A DNA stretch of 64,000 nucleotides, from positions 1,284,762 to 1,348,761 of the forward strand of contig CALOBN010000005.1 in assembly GCA_942491555.1 (NCBI GenBank), in the 5' to 3' direction. This DNA comes from Marinihelvus sp942491555 (lineage in GTDB: Bacteria; Pseudomonadota; Gammaproteobacteria; Xanthomonadales; SZUA-36). Positions 1 through 8,520 of the stretch are shown here, piece after piece. The notes beneath the pieces were generated by a model. That model was not told the origin of the DNA, made no database searches, and saw nothing but the letters and a program-made list of their open reading frames with translations. Position 1 is the stretch's first letter. The number at the start of each line of letters is the position of its first letter. Position numbers and translations under genes: made by a program.

Positions 1-537
1 TTGATCAAAGTCGCCGCCATCCTTGCGCACCGCCCAGCGTGCCGCCGGCGGATCGCCCAGGGAACGCCCCTGAAAACTGTCAATCCAGTCGCTGCGACGC
101 TTCTCAATCGGGTCGCCAAGGCCGGGGGTCTCACGATGACTCAGGACACGCACAGCGGTGACCCGGGCATCGGTCCCGATGCCCACGAGCATAACGATAT
201 TGCCGTTATAGCCGTTTGGCGCAATCACCTCCATGATCACCGCGGCCGGTTCCCCGCCACGGCGGGCGCGAAAAACGCGAACATCCTCATCATGGCCGAA
301 GGCCGTTTCCTCCCCGATCAGGATCATGTCGTTTAACAGATCGTTGTCATAACGATCCGGATCCAGTACCTGCCCGAGTTGTTCCAGCATGTACGCGCGT
401 TCCTGGGCCTCGATGGTGGTACGGGTCAGGTCGTTCACCCAGGCCAGCAGCCCGACCCCGATCAGAGCCATGAGCGCCAGTAGCGCGCCGGCACGCCACG
501 GTGGCGTGGTGTTCTCTTTATTCGCTGGAGCGTTCAC
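1..537 (-). CDS. rnfG: RnfG, electron transport complex subunit G (partial, C-terminus outside window)
   Basis: Membrane-anchored flavoprotein subunit of the Rnf complex, which couples electron transfer between ferredoxin and NAD to ion translocation. The visible 179 codons start at a GTG at 537, five bases after the rnfD stop; a TTG at 540 is an alternative start. One membrane segment lies at about residues 15-35. It is followed by a periplasmic domain with the family stretch ETPGLGD. The gene runs off the left edge before the Ser/Thr-Gly-Ala-Thr motif that carries covalent FMN, so that site cannot be checked. It is last in the visible rnfABCDG order; rnfE would be expected further left. Confidence 0.9.
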   Translation of the reverse strand, partial: MNAPANKENTTPPWRAGALLALMALIGVGLLAWVNDLTRTTIEAQERAYMLEQLGQVLDPDRYDNDLLNDMILIGEETAFGHDEDVRVFRARRGGEPAAVIMEVIAPNGYNGNIVMLVGIGTDARVTAVRVLSHRETPGLGDPIEKRRSDWIDSFQGRSLGDPPAARWAVRKDGGDFDQ

Positions 538-541
538 CAAC

Positions 542-1576
542 TCACCGCCCGTAAACCCGGGGACGGGTATACCGGTCGATCAGCGGCGCGGCTGAGTTCA
601 TCAGCAAGACAGCAAAGGCAATGCCGTCCGGGTAGCCGCCCCAGCGGCGGATCACCAGGGTGATAATGCCAACACCAGCGCCAAAAATAAGGCGGCCGCG
701 CGCACTGGCGCAACCGCTGACCGGGTCGGTCGCAATAAAAAAGGCCGCCAGCATCAGCCCGCCGGCGTAGATCTGTTGCACGGGTGGCAGGTTTACAGCC
801 GGCTCGATCAGCCAGGCCGCCAGAGATATCACAACCACTGCGCCCAGCGTGGAAACCGGCACCTGCCAGCTGATGACGCGACGGTAGAGCAGAAACAGGC
901 CGCCAATAAGGTAGGCAGTGGCGATCCACTCCCAGCCAAGGCCGCCAAAATCACCAAAAATTGGCTGCTCACGCAGCGCTGCCAGTGGTTGACCCAGGCT
1001 CATGCCGGTTTTGATCGTGTCCAGCGGGGTCGCGCCCGTTATCGCATCGATGCCCGCCGGGGCCGGGGGCAGGGTGCCGCTGATGATTGCGTTCATGCTG
1101 GCCAGGAATCCGGGCGTCCAGCCGGCCAATTCCCGCGGCAGCAGCCACTGGGTCATTTCCCGGGGGAAACTGATCAACACCACCACGTAACCGACCATGG
1201 CCGGGTTAAAGATGTTGTGCCCGAGTCCCCCAAACAGCTGCTTGGCGACAATGATGGCGAAGGCCATGGCGATCAGGGATATCCACCAGGGCGCCAGTGG
1301 CGGGATACACAGCGCGAATAGCACGGCCGTCACCACGGCGCTGTAGTCGCCCAGGAAAGGCGCCAGTGGCCGGCCGCGCAGGCGCAGCATCAGTGCTTCG
1401 AAAACAACCGCAAAGCTGCAGGCCAGGACAATCTGGATCAGCAGCCCGGGCCCGAAATAAAACACGTACGCCACGATGGCAGGTACCAGCGCCAGCAAAA
1501 CCTGCAGCATCACCCCGCGAACGGTGGTTTTGGCCGGCATATGCGGCGCGGCAACAGGCTCGAATTGACGAATCAC
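542..1576 (-). CDS. rnfD: RnfD, electron transport complex subunit D
   Basis: Polytopic inner-membrane subunit of the Rnf complex, homologous to NqrB. The 344-residue length is normal. The protein is mostly hydrophobic, with about nine or ten likely membrane segments. The motif DAITGATPLDTIKTG near residues 175-190 contains the threonine that carries covalent FMN in this family, and GLGHNIFNPAMVGY is a conserved membrane stretch. The ATG overlaps the rnfC stop codon (ATGA), so translation is probably coupled. Confidence 0.95.
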   Translation of the reverse strand: MIRQFEPVAAPHMPAKTTVRGVMLQVLLALVPAIVAYVFYFGPGLLIQIVLACSFAVVFEALMLRLRGRPLAPFLGDYSAVVTAVLFALCIPPLAPWWISLIAMAFAIIVAKQLFGGLGHNIFNPAMVGYVVVLISFPREMTQWLLPRELAGWTPGFLASMNAIISGTLPPAPAGIDAITGATPLDTIKTGMSLGQPLAALREQPIFGDFGGLGWEWIATAYLIGGLFLLYRRVISWQVPVSTLGAVVVISLAAWLIEPAVNLPPVQQIYAGGLMLAAFFIATDPVSGCASARGRLIFGAGVGIITLVIRRWGGYPDGIAFAVLLMNSAAPLIDRYTRPRVYGR

Positions 1577-3147
1577 CGGGACTCGTCCGGTCCGGACTTG
1601 CCGCTGTCGCCCTTGTCAGGAGCTTTGCCGGCTGACGCTGCGCGCTCGAGGGCTGCCGCAATCTGTTCTTTCCGGCTGACGTCGGTGCGCAGCTTTTTCT
1701 TGCGTTGCTCCATGCGCCTGGCTTTGTCCTGCGCGGCGCGTTCCATGCGTGAGGCGCGCGCCTCAAATCTCAGGCGTGCCCGTTCCGCAGCGGCACGTTC
1801 ACTCGACTGCACACGAACTTCACCCTTGGCGTAACGGAACCAGCTGACCAGGGGGATTTGACTTGGACACACCACGTCGCAACAACCACACTCGATGCAG
1901 GCTTGCAGGCCAAGGCTGTCAACCTCATCCCACTGCTTGCTGCGAATCTGGCTATGCAGCGTCTGCGGCATAAGCTGCGCCGGACATACCCGTGCGCATT
2001 CGCCGCAGCGAATGCAGGGCATTTCAGCCTGTGGGCTGCGCACGTCTTCCTGGTTTAGCGCCAGCAGGCAATTGCTGGCCTTGATGACCGGCTCTGCGTC
2101 GCTGGGCAGGGCATAGCCCATCATCGGGCCGCCTATCACCAGGCGCGCGACGTCGTCGCGGTAGCCGCCGGCCATGGCAATCAGGTGCGCGACCGGTGTG
2201 CCGATCAGCGCCAGGAAGTTGCGTGGTGTGTGCACCCCGTTACCGGTGACGGTAACGATGCGCTCGATCAGGGGTGTGCCCTCAATCACTGCATCGCGCA
2301 CCGCAGCGGCAGTGGCAACATTTTGCACCAGCAGGCCAAGGTCCTGCGGGTAACCGTCCTCCGGCACTTCATGTCCGGTCAGTGTCTGCACCAGTTGTCG
2401 CTCGCCACCTTCCGGATAGAGTTTGGGGACTTTGATCACGCAAATGTGTGCTGCATCCAACTGCAGGGCTGCGGCCTCCAATGCTTTGGCGACCACGCCC
2501 ATCTGATCTTCCAGGGCTATGACGATATTGTCGGCGCCCACCGCATGGGCCAGGATCACTGCACCCTCGATAATTTCCCCGGGTGATTCCCGCATCAGCA
2601 TCTCGTCACAAGAGATGTAAGGCTCGCACTCGGCACCGTTCAGGATGAGGGTGTGCACCCGCGCGGGGCTCTGCACATTTGCTTTCAGGTCGGTCGGAAA
2701 AACCGCTCCGCCCAGGCCCACGATACCGGCGCGCCGAATCCAGCTGCGCAGCACTTCCGGCGGCGCCTGTTGCCAGTTTTCCAGCGCCTCCCGTTTGATC
2801 CAATGGTCTTCCCCGTCAGGTTCGAGAATTACGCAGGGTCCCATCTGGCCGGTGCTGTGGGCCATGGGTCGATTCTCAATGGCGGTCACTGTTCCGGAGG
2901 TGGGTGCGTGAATATGCGCACCGCGGCCATGTGCTTTACCAATCAGTTGCCCTTTCAATACCTGCTCGCCTGGATGGATGCAGGGCTCTGCCGGTTCACC
3001 CCGATGCTGTAACAGGGGAATGACCAGCTCTTCAGGCAGGGGCGGCCGGCTGAGTGGAAGCGCGCAGGACACCTCTTTGTTGTGCCGCAGACGCAGCCCC
3101 CCGTGAAAGCGGTGCAGGCGCCCGGCAACCCGCACGGCGGGGTGCAT
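1573..3147 (-). CDS. rnfC: RnfC, electron transport complex subunit C
   Basis: Peripheral NADH/ferredoxin-reacting subunit of Rnf, with FMN- and NADH-binding folds followed by two 4Fe-4S clusters. The sequence shows GLGGAVFPT and GAECEPYISCDE from the Nuo51-like fold. Two ferredoxin motifs follow, CIRCGECARVCP and CIECGCCDVVCP. A short, highly charged, probably helical C-terminal tail (about 75 residues) ends the protein; in enterics this tail is much longer. The start at 3147 was chosen because GGGGAG lies six bases upstream. An ATG at 3165 overlapping the rnfB stop is the alternative and adds six residues. Confidence 0.94.
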   Translation of the reverse strand: MHPAVRVAGRLHRFHGGLRLRHNKEVSCALPLSRPPLPEELVIPLLQHRGEPAEPCIHPGEQVLKGQLIGKAHGRGAHIHAPTSGTVTAIENRPMAHSTGQMGPCVILEPDGEDHWIKREALENWQQAPPEVLRSWIRRAGIVGLGGAVFPTDLKANVQSPARVHTLILNGAECEPYISCDEMLMRESPGEIIEGAVILAHAVGADNIVIALEDQMGVVAKALEAAALQLDAAHICVIKVPKLYPEGGERQLVQTLTGHEVPEDGYPQDLGLLVQNVATAAAVRDAVIEGTPLIERIVTVTGNGVHTPRNFLALIGTPVAHLIAMAGGYRDDVARLVIGGPMMGYALPSDAEPVIKASNCLLALNQEDVRSPQAEMPCIRCGECARVCPAQLMPQTLHSQIRSKQWDEVDSLGLQACIECGCCDVVCPSQIPLVSWFRYAKGEVRVQSSERAAAERARLRFEARASRMERAAQDKARRMEQRKKKLRTDVSRKEQIAAALERAASAGKAPDKGDSGKSGPDESR

Positions 3148-3161
3148 TTCATTCTCCCCGC

Positions 3162-3713
3162 TCATCCGCCAGTGCCGGTCAAACGCAGCGGAATGGGGCT
3201 GCGCCAGTCTGTGAATTGTGCCTCGGGCACGATCATATCGATGCAATCTACCGGGCAGGGCGGCAGGCACAGGTCGCAGCCGGTACATTCCGATTCAATG
3301 ACGGTATGCATGAGTTTGGCGGCGCCGACGATGGCATCGACCGGGCAGGCCTGGATACACAGGGTGCAGCCGATGCAGCGGGATTCATCGATCAGCGCAA
3401 TGGTCCGCACCGCCTCTTCGCCATTGTCGGGGTTCAATGGCTTTGGCTCCTGTCCGAGCAAGTCGGCCAGGGCACGGATCCCCGCCTCACCCCCCGGTGG
3501 GCATTGATTGATATCTGCCGCGCCACTGGCGATCGCCTCGGCATAAGGCCGGCAACCCGGGTAGTTGCACTGGCCGCACTGGGTTTGCGGAAGGATCGCG
3601 TCGATCTGGTCTACCACCGGATCCGAGTCCACATGGAAGCGGCGCGCGGCCCAGCCCAGTCCGGCGCCCAGCACCAGGCACAATGCGCCAAATACCGTGA
3701 GGGCCGTTATCAC
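3162..3713 (-). CDS. rnfB: RnfB, electron transport complex iron-sulfur subunit B
   Basis: Iron-sulfur subunit that passes electrons between ferredoxin and the membrane flavins of Rnf. The 183-residue protein has an N-terminal membrane anchor (residues 3-23). Next comes a 4Fe-4S binding site of the CGQCNYPGC type with a fourth cysteine in QCPPGG. Two ferredoxin-like clusters follow, CIGCTLCIQACP and CTGCDLCLPPCP. Length and motif order are typical of the short proteobacterial form. It lies ten bases after rnfA, in the same operon. Confidence 0.95.
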   Translation of the reverse strand: MITALTVFGALCLVLGAGLGWAARRFHVDSDPVVDQIDAILPQTQCGQCNYPGCRPYAEAIASGAADINQCPPGGEAGIRALADLLGQEPKPLNPDNGEEAVRTIALIDESRCIGCTLCIQACPVDAIVGAAKLMHTVIESECTGCDLCLPPCPVDCIDMIVPEAQFTDWRSPIPLRLTGTGG

Positions 3714-3723
3714 GTCGCATGCC

Positions 3724-4305
3724 TCACAGGTTGGCCAGCCCGTTGAAGCCCATAAATGCCAGGGCCATCAGTCCCGCGGTGATCAGCCCGATTGATGCAC
3801 CCTGAAACGGAACCGGCACATCAGCAAAAGCCAGGCGTTCACGAATCGCTGAGAACATGACGAGCACCAGCCCGAAGCCGGCTGCAGCCCCGAAACCGTA
3901 CAGTGCCGACTCGAGCAGGTTGTGTTGTTCCTGCACATTCAGCAGCGCCACGCCGAGCACTGCGCAGTTGCTGGTGATCAGTGGCAGAAAGATCCCCAGC
4001 ACGCGGTACAGCAGGGGTGAGGTCTTGCGCATGACCATCTCGGTGAGCTGCACGGTCACAGCGATGGCCAGAATGAAGCCGAGGGTGGAAAGGTACTCCA
4101 GACCCAGAGGCTCGAGCAGATACTGGTGCATCAGGTAGCCGGCGACCGACGACAGCGTCAGGACAAAGGCGGTGGCCACGGACATTCCGATGGCCCCTTC
4201 GAGCTTATTGGATACGCCCATGAAGGGACACAGGCCCAGAAAACGGACCAGGACGAAGTTGTTGGCCAGAACCGTGCTGACCAGAATAAGCAGGTGCTCA
4301 GTCAT
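3724..4305 (-). CDS. rnfA: RnfA, electron transport complex membrane subunit A
   Basis: Integral membrane subunit with six expected transmembrane helices, homologous to NqrE. RnfA and RnfE form the pseudo-symmetric membrane core of the complex. The 193-residue length is exactly typical. Recognisable stretches are ANNFVLVRFLGLCPFMGVS near the N-terminus and LPLITSNCAVLGVAL in the middle. Each holds a cysteine of the family (one per half) that ligates the intramembrane iron-sulfur cluster in solved structures. First rnf gene, 14 bases after metG, so it may be co-transcribed with metG. Confidence 0.95.
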   Translation of the reverse strand: MTEHLLILVSTVLANNFVLVRFLGLCPFMGVSNKLEGAIGMSVATAFVLTLSSVAGYLMHQYLLEPLGLEYLSTLGFILAIAVTVQLTEMVMRKTSPLLYRVLGIFLPLITSNCAVLGVALLNVQEQHNLLESALYGFGAAAGFGLVLVMFSAIRERLAFADVPVPFQGASIGLITAGLMALAFMGFNGLANL

Positions 4306-4319
4306 CGCCGGCGCGATGC

Positions 4320-6356
4320 TCAGCTCACCCGGTCGCCGGGTTCCGCGCCATTGTCAGGGGACAATAGAAACAATCCACTGTCGCCACCAGCGGCCAGTAC
4401 CATGCCCTCGGACAGGCCAAAGCGCATTTTTCGGGGTTTGAGATTGGCAACCATGACGGTCAGACGTCCTTCCAGCGAGGCCGGATCGTAGGCCCCTTTT
4501 ATACCGGCAAAGACATTGCGGGTCTCGCCGCCAAGGTCAAGGGTGAGTTGCAGGAGCTTGTCTGCCTCGGGCACGGCTTGTGCTTTGGTGATGCGCGCCA
4601 CGCGCAGGTCTACTTTGGTGAAATCATCGATCACGATTTCAGGGGCGAGATCGAGCTGTCGCACTTCCTGGACGTGCGCCTCATCTGAGGCTTGCAGGGA
4701 ATCCTTTGATGCTTCCAGCACGGCTTCCACGCGGGCCGGGTCCACGCGCTGCAGCAGGGGGCGAAACTCATTGAGTTTGTGACCGAGCAGCGGCTCATCC
4801 AGCTCGCTCCACAGACCGACATCGGCGCCGAGAAATGCCTCGGCTTTGTGCGCAATAAAAGGAATGGCGGGTGCCAGTAATGTAATCAGACCGCGGAACA
4901 GGTTAATGCCCTGGGTGCAGACCGCCTGGACCTCTGCCTCGCGTCCTTCTTCCTTGATCATGACCCAGGGTTTGTGCTCGTCGATATACCGGTTGGCCTG
5001 GTCTGCAAGGGCCATGATTCTGCGGATGGCAGACTGGTAATTGCGGCCCTCATAGTCCGCAGCGATGGCCGGCCGCTCCGCCAGTAACTGCTCATAAAGC
5101 TCTGGCGCCGGAAGCGCTGCGGCAAGTTCACCGCCGGAGCCCCGCTGGATAAACCCCGCGCAACGACTGGCAATATTGACCACCTTGCCGACCAGGTCAG
5201 AGTTAACGCGGGCGGTAAAGTCATCGAGATTCAGGTCGATGTCACCCAGCCCGGGGCCCAGCTTGGCACAGAAGTAATAACGCAGCGCATCCGGGTCGAG
5301 ATGTTCCAGGTAGGTGCGCGCCATGATGAAGGTGCCGCGGGACTTGGACATCTTGGTCCCGTCAACGGTCAGAAAGCCATGTGCATACACTGCGGTGGGG
5401 GTGCGCAGGCCGGCCCCCATCAACATGGCTGGCCAGAACAGCGTGTGGAAATACATGATGTCCTTGCCGATAAAATGATACATCTCGGTGTCGGTATCGG
5501 GTCGAAACCATTCGTCAAAGTTCATGCCGCGTGCCTCGCACAGCTCCCGAAAGCTGCCCATGTAGCCGACCGGCGCATCCACCCACACGTAAAAATATTT
5601 GTCTTCGGTGCCCGGAATTTTGAACCCGAAATAGGGCGCATCGCGGGTAATGTCCCAGTCGCGCAGACCGTCCACGAACCATTCCTGCAGCTTGTTAACG
5701 ACCTCCTGCTGCAGGGCGCCTGCGCCCATCCATTGCTTTAAATCTTCTTCGAAATGTTGCAGACGGACAAAGTAATGTTCCGAGTCGCGCATGACCGGGG
5801 TTGAACCGCTAACGGCCGAATGAGGCTCAATCAGGTCGGTTGGCGCGTAGGTGCTGCCACAGACCTCGCAACTGTCGCCGTACTGGTCCGGGGACTTGCA
5901 CTTGGGGCAGCTGCCCTTAATAAACCGATCCGGCAGGAACATGCCTTCCTGCTCATCGTAAAACTGGGAAATGGTTTTCTGCACCACGTGGCCGCCGGCT
6001 TGCAGCCGCTCGAAGATCATGTCGACGAGTTCGCGTGTGGCTTCAGAGTTGGTGGAAGAAAAATTGTCATAACTGAGACCGAAATCACGGAAATCCTGCT
6101 GATGCTCCTCGTTCATGCGGTCAATCAGCGCCTCCGGCGTGATGCCCTGACGCTGGGCGCTCAGCATGATCGGCGTGCCGTGCGCATCATCTGCCCAGGC
6201 GAAATAACACTCATGGCCCTGGGCCCGCTGAAAACGTGCCCAGATATCTGTCTGGATGTATTCCAGCATATGACCCAGATGAATTGACCCATTGGCATAG
6301 GGCAGGGCGGCGGTCAGCAGAATTCTTCTTTTTTTCATGGTGTTTGGGGCGGTCAT
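4320..6356 (-). CDS. metG: Methionyl-tRNA synthetase
   Basis: Cytoplasmic class I aminoacyl-tRNA synthetase that charges tRNA(Met) and initiator tRNA. The 678-residue protein shows the HIGH-type signature HLGH at residues 26-29 and a zinc-binding insert with CPKC and CEVCG. The KMSKS loop (GTKMSKSRG) lies around residue 337. A C-terminal EMAP/Trbp111-like tRNA-binding domain (FTKVDLRVARI onward, about residues 580-678) makes this the long, dimerising form. The first ATG was kept because its N-terminus matches other MetG proteins in length; an ATG seven codons in is possible. Transcribed divergently from apbC. Confidence 0.96.
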   Translation of the reverse strand: MTAPNTMKKRRILLTAALPYANGSIHLGHMLEYIQTDIWARFQRAQGHECYFAWADDAHGTPIMLSAQRQGITPEALIDRMNEEHQQDFRDFGLSYDNFSSTNSEATRELVDMIFERLQAGGHVVQKTISQFYDEQEGMFLPDRFIKGSCPKCKSPDQYGDSCEVCGSTYAPTDLIEPHSAVSGSTPVMRDSEHYFVRLQHFEEDLKQWMGAGALQQEVVNKLQEWFVDGLRDWDITRDAPYFGFKIPGTEDKYFYVWVDAPVGYMGSFRELCEARGMNFDEWFRPDTDTEMYHFIGKDIMYFHTLFWPAMLMGAGLRTPTAVYAHGFLTVDGTKMSKSRGTFIMARTYLEHLDPDALRYYFCAKLGPGLGDIDLNLDDFTARVNSDLVGKVVNIASRCAGFIQRGSGGELAAALPAPELYEQLLAERPAIAADYEGRNYQSAIRRIMALADQANRYIDEHKPWVMIKEEGREAEVQAVCTQGINLFRGLITLLAPAIPFIAHKAEAFLGADVGLWSELDEPLLGHKLNEFRPLLQRVDPARVEAVLEASKDSLQASDEAHVQEVRQLDLAPEIVIDDFTKVDLRVARITKAQAVPEADKLLQLTLDLGGETRNVFAGIKGAYDPASLEGRLTVMVANLKPRKMRFGLSEGMVLAAGGDSGLFLLSPDNGAEPGDRVS

Positions 6357-6498
6357 GGGGAGAGAGGGCTGTGGACTGCAAGCGTCCTATTATCGCATGG
6401 TGCGGCGAGCTTCCATAGGCCTAACGACGTCTGCTACCGGTTTCCCCGCCAAATGAAAACGGTACAATGCGCGACTGATTCAATCTGCCGGGAAACCA
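6357..6498. promoter_or_regulatory. Divergent promoter region between metG and apbC
   Basis: A 142-bp spacer between divergent genes. On the plus strand TACAAT at 6463-6468 makes a good -10 for apbC, with only a weak -35. On the minus strand GATAAT (complement of 6389-6394) is a -10 candidate for metG-rnf. No operator-like palindrome was recognised. Confidence 0.4.
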
Positions 6499-7593
6499 AT
6501 GTCTATGTCTGCTGCCCAGGAGCCCCTGATTCGTGAACAGCTGTCGCGAATCAACGCGCCATTTCTTGATACCGATTTGTTGTCCGCCGGGATGGTCCGC
6601 GGTGTTGGCGTGGATGGTGATAAAGCGGCGGTCGAACTGCGCCTGGGTTTTCCGGCCGATGGCTTCATTGCCGGTTTGGCAGACGAGGTGCGCGATGGGC
6701 TGCTCGGTGCCGGGCTGGCAGCCGGGGTAACCGTTAACGCGGACTGGAAAGTGCTGCCGCACAAGGTCCAGGGTGAGCTGAAACCCCACGCAGGCATTCA
6801 GAACATTATTGCCGTGGCGTCCGGCAAGGGTGGCGTGGGCAAGTCCAGTACCGCGGTCAACCTGGCCCTGGCCCTGGCACGTGACGGGGCCCGTGTCGGG
6901 CTGCTGGATGCCGACATTTATGGTCCCAGTATCCCGCGCATGCTGGGCGTGCAGGGTAAGCCGGAGACGGACGGCAAGAAGATCATTCCGCACCAGGCGC
7001 ACGGGCTCAAGCTCATGTCCATGGGTTTTCTTGTTGAGGAAGAGAATCCGATGATCTGGCGGGGTCCGATGGTGACCTCGGCCCTGCAACAGATGCTGGG
7101 TGACTCAGACTGGGGTGCCCTGGATTACATGATTATTGATCTGCCACCGGGTACCGGTGATATCCAGCTCACACTGGTGCAGAAAATTCCTGTTGCCGGC
7201 GCTGTCATCGTGACCACGCCGCAGGACATCGCACTGCTGGATGCCCGCAAGGCCTTGCAGATGTTCCGCAAACTAGACGTTCCGGTGCTGGGCGTGGTGG
7301 AGAACATGAGCACCCATATTTGTACCCAGTGCGGTTTTGAAGAGCCCATCTTCGGCACCGGGGGCGGTGATCGCATGGCGGAGCAGTACCAGATTCCGCT
7401 GCTCGGCCGGCTGCCGCTGGACATACGTATTCGCGAAGCCCTGGACAATGGCTGCCCGACGGTTGCCGGTGATCCGGATGGTGAACTGGCAGCCAGTTAC
7501 ATCGATTTTTCCCGCCGCACAGCCGCGCAACTGTCACAGCGCGAGCGCAACCTGAAACTCGACCTTCCAGAGATCAAGCTACAAAACCGCTGA
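6499..7593 (+). CDS. apbC: Iron-sulfur cluster carrier ATPase Mrp/ApbC
   Basis: P-loop ATPase of the Mrp/NBP35 family that binds and transfers 4Fe-4S clusters to target proteins in the cytoplasm. The 364 residues begin with a DUF59-like domain (about 10-85). The deviant Walker A GKGGVGKSS follows near residue 112, then DLPPGTGD. The cluster-binding CxxC is in HICTQCGFEE. GGGAAA precedes the ATG at a suitable distance. Location next to metG, divergently, is a common proteobacterial arrangement. Confidence 0.94.
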   Translation: MSMSAAQEPLIREQLSRINAPFLDTDLLSAGMVRGVGVDGDKAAVELRLGFPADGFIAGLADEVRDGLLGAGLAAGVTVNADWKVLPHKVQGELKPHAGIQNIIAVASGKGGVGKSSTAVNLALALARDGARVGLLDADIYGPSIPRMLGVQGKPETDGKKIIPHQAHGLKLMSMGFLVEEENPMIWRGPMVTSALQQMLGDSDWGALDYMIIDLPPGTGDIQLTLVQKIPVAGAVIVTTPQDIALLDARKALQMFRKLDVPVLGVVENMSTHICTQCGFEEPIFGTGGGDRMAEQYQIPLLGRLPLDIRIREALDNGCPTVAGDPDGELAASYIDFSRRTAAQLSQRERNLKLDLPEIKLQNR

Positions 7594-7643
7594 TCTGCTA
7601 ATTGCTGAACTTTGGGCCACCTATCCGGAGCACCGCACCGACC

Positions 7644-8213
7644 ATGAGTATTAAATCCGACCGCTGGATTCGCCGCATGGCGGAAGAGCACAATATGATC
7701 GAACCGTTCGAGCCCGGCCAGGTCCGGCGCAACGCCGCAGGCGAACGACTGGTCTCTTATGGCACTTCCAGCTACGGTTACGACGGCCGCTGTGCCAATC
7801 ACTTCAAGATTTTTACCAACATCAACTCGGCGGTGGTCGACCCCAAGGCATTCGATGAGAACAGCTTCGTCGATTTTGAAGGCGACTCCTGCATTATTCC
7901 GCCGAACTCCTTCGCCCTGGCGCACACCGTGGAATATTTTCGCATTCCACGCAGCGTTCTCACCATCTGCCTGGGCAAATCCACCTATGCCCGCTGCGGC
8001 ATTATCGTCAATGTCACCCCGCTCGAACCCGAATGGGAAGGCCACGTCACCCTGGAGTTCTCCAACACAACCCCGCTCCCGGCCCGCATCTACGCCAACG
8101 AAGGCGTCGCCCAATTCCTGTTCTTCGAATCCGACGAAGAATGCGAAACCTCCTATCTCGACCGGGGCGGAAAATACCAGGGACAAAGGGGCGTCACGCT
8201 ACCAAAGACCTAG
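7644..8213 (+). CDS. dcd: dCTP deaminase
   Basis: Deaminates dCTP to dUTP, feeding dTMP synthesis; the active enzyme is a homotrimer. The 189-residue length matches the Pseudomonas-type enzyme. The signature stretches SYGTSSYGYD, CLGKSTYARCG and VTLEFSNTTPLPA are intact, including the Ser, Arg and Glu used in catalysis. The residue after SYGYD is glycine where family members I recall have valine, a mild oddity. The start at MSIKSDRW is the family N-terminus. The last 38 bases of the gene belong to a direct repeat that reappears 281 bp downstream. Confidence 0.95.
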   Translation: MSIKSDRWIRRMAEEHNMIEPFEPGQVRRNAAGERLVSYGTSSYGYDGRCANHFKIFTNINSAVVDPKAFDENSFVDFEGDSCIIPPNSFALAHTVEYFRIPRSVLTICLGKSTYARCGIIVNVTPLEPEWEGHVTLEFSNTTPLPARIYANEGVAQFLFFESDEECETSYLDRGGKYQGQRGVTLPKT

Positions 8214-8218
8214 GTGAT

Positions 8219-8325
8219 GGGATGTCGCGTAGCCGTCGCTAAAGAGCGCGGGCGGTTTTCGCGCAGCGAAAGAAGCCAAGTGATGCAGCGACATGATGCA
8301 AGTTCAGTAGACAGATGCTACCGCC
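8219..8325. repeat. Repeat unit A, copy 1 (107 bp, internally palindromic)
   Basis: Identical over 107 bp to 8350-8456. It carries several inverted repeats: ATGTCGC (8222-8228) with GCGACAT (8288-8294); GGCGGT (8251-8256) with ACCGCC (8320-8325); a tight hairpin TTTCGC/GCGAAA at 8257-8271; and TAGC/GCTA at 8230-8241. It resembles a small non-autonomous or REP-like intergenic element, but no known family was recognised. Confidence 0.85.
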
Positions 8326-8349
8326 CCAGGGAAAGGGGCGCGCACCACC

Positions 8350-8456
8350 GGGATGTCGCGTAGCCGTCGCTAAAGAGCGCGGGCGGTTTTCGCGCAGCGA
8401 AAGAAGCCAAGTGATGCAGCGACATGATGCAAGTTCAGTAGACAGATGCTACCGCC
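8350..8456. repeat. Repeat unit A, copy 2
   Basis: Exact copy of 8219-8325, displaced by 131 bp. A third, truncated copy begins at 8500 (GGGATGTCGCGTAGCCGT) and ends at 8521, with one C-to-T difference at 8518. Confidence 0.85.
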
Positions 8457-8517
8457 ACCAGGGACAAAGGGGCGTCACGCTACCAAAGACCTAGGTGATG
8501 GGATGTCGCGTAGCCGT
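8457..8517. repeat. Duplicated copy of the dcd 3' end
   Basis: Sixty-one bases identical to 8176-8236, including the last 12 codons and stop codon of dcd. The original encodes the conserved C-terminus GQRGVTLP, so the gene copy is the source and this one is a duplication without a coding role. Confidence 0.85.
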
Positions 8518-8520
8518 TGC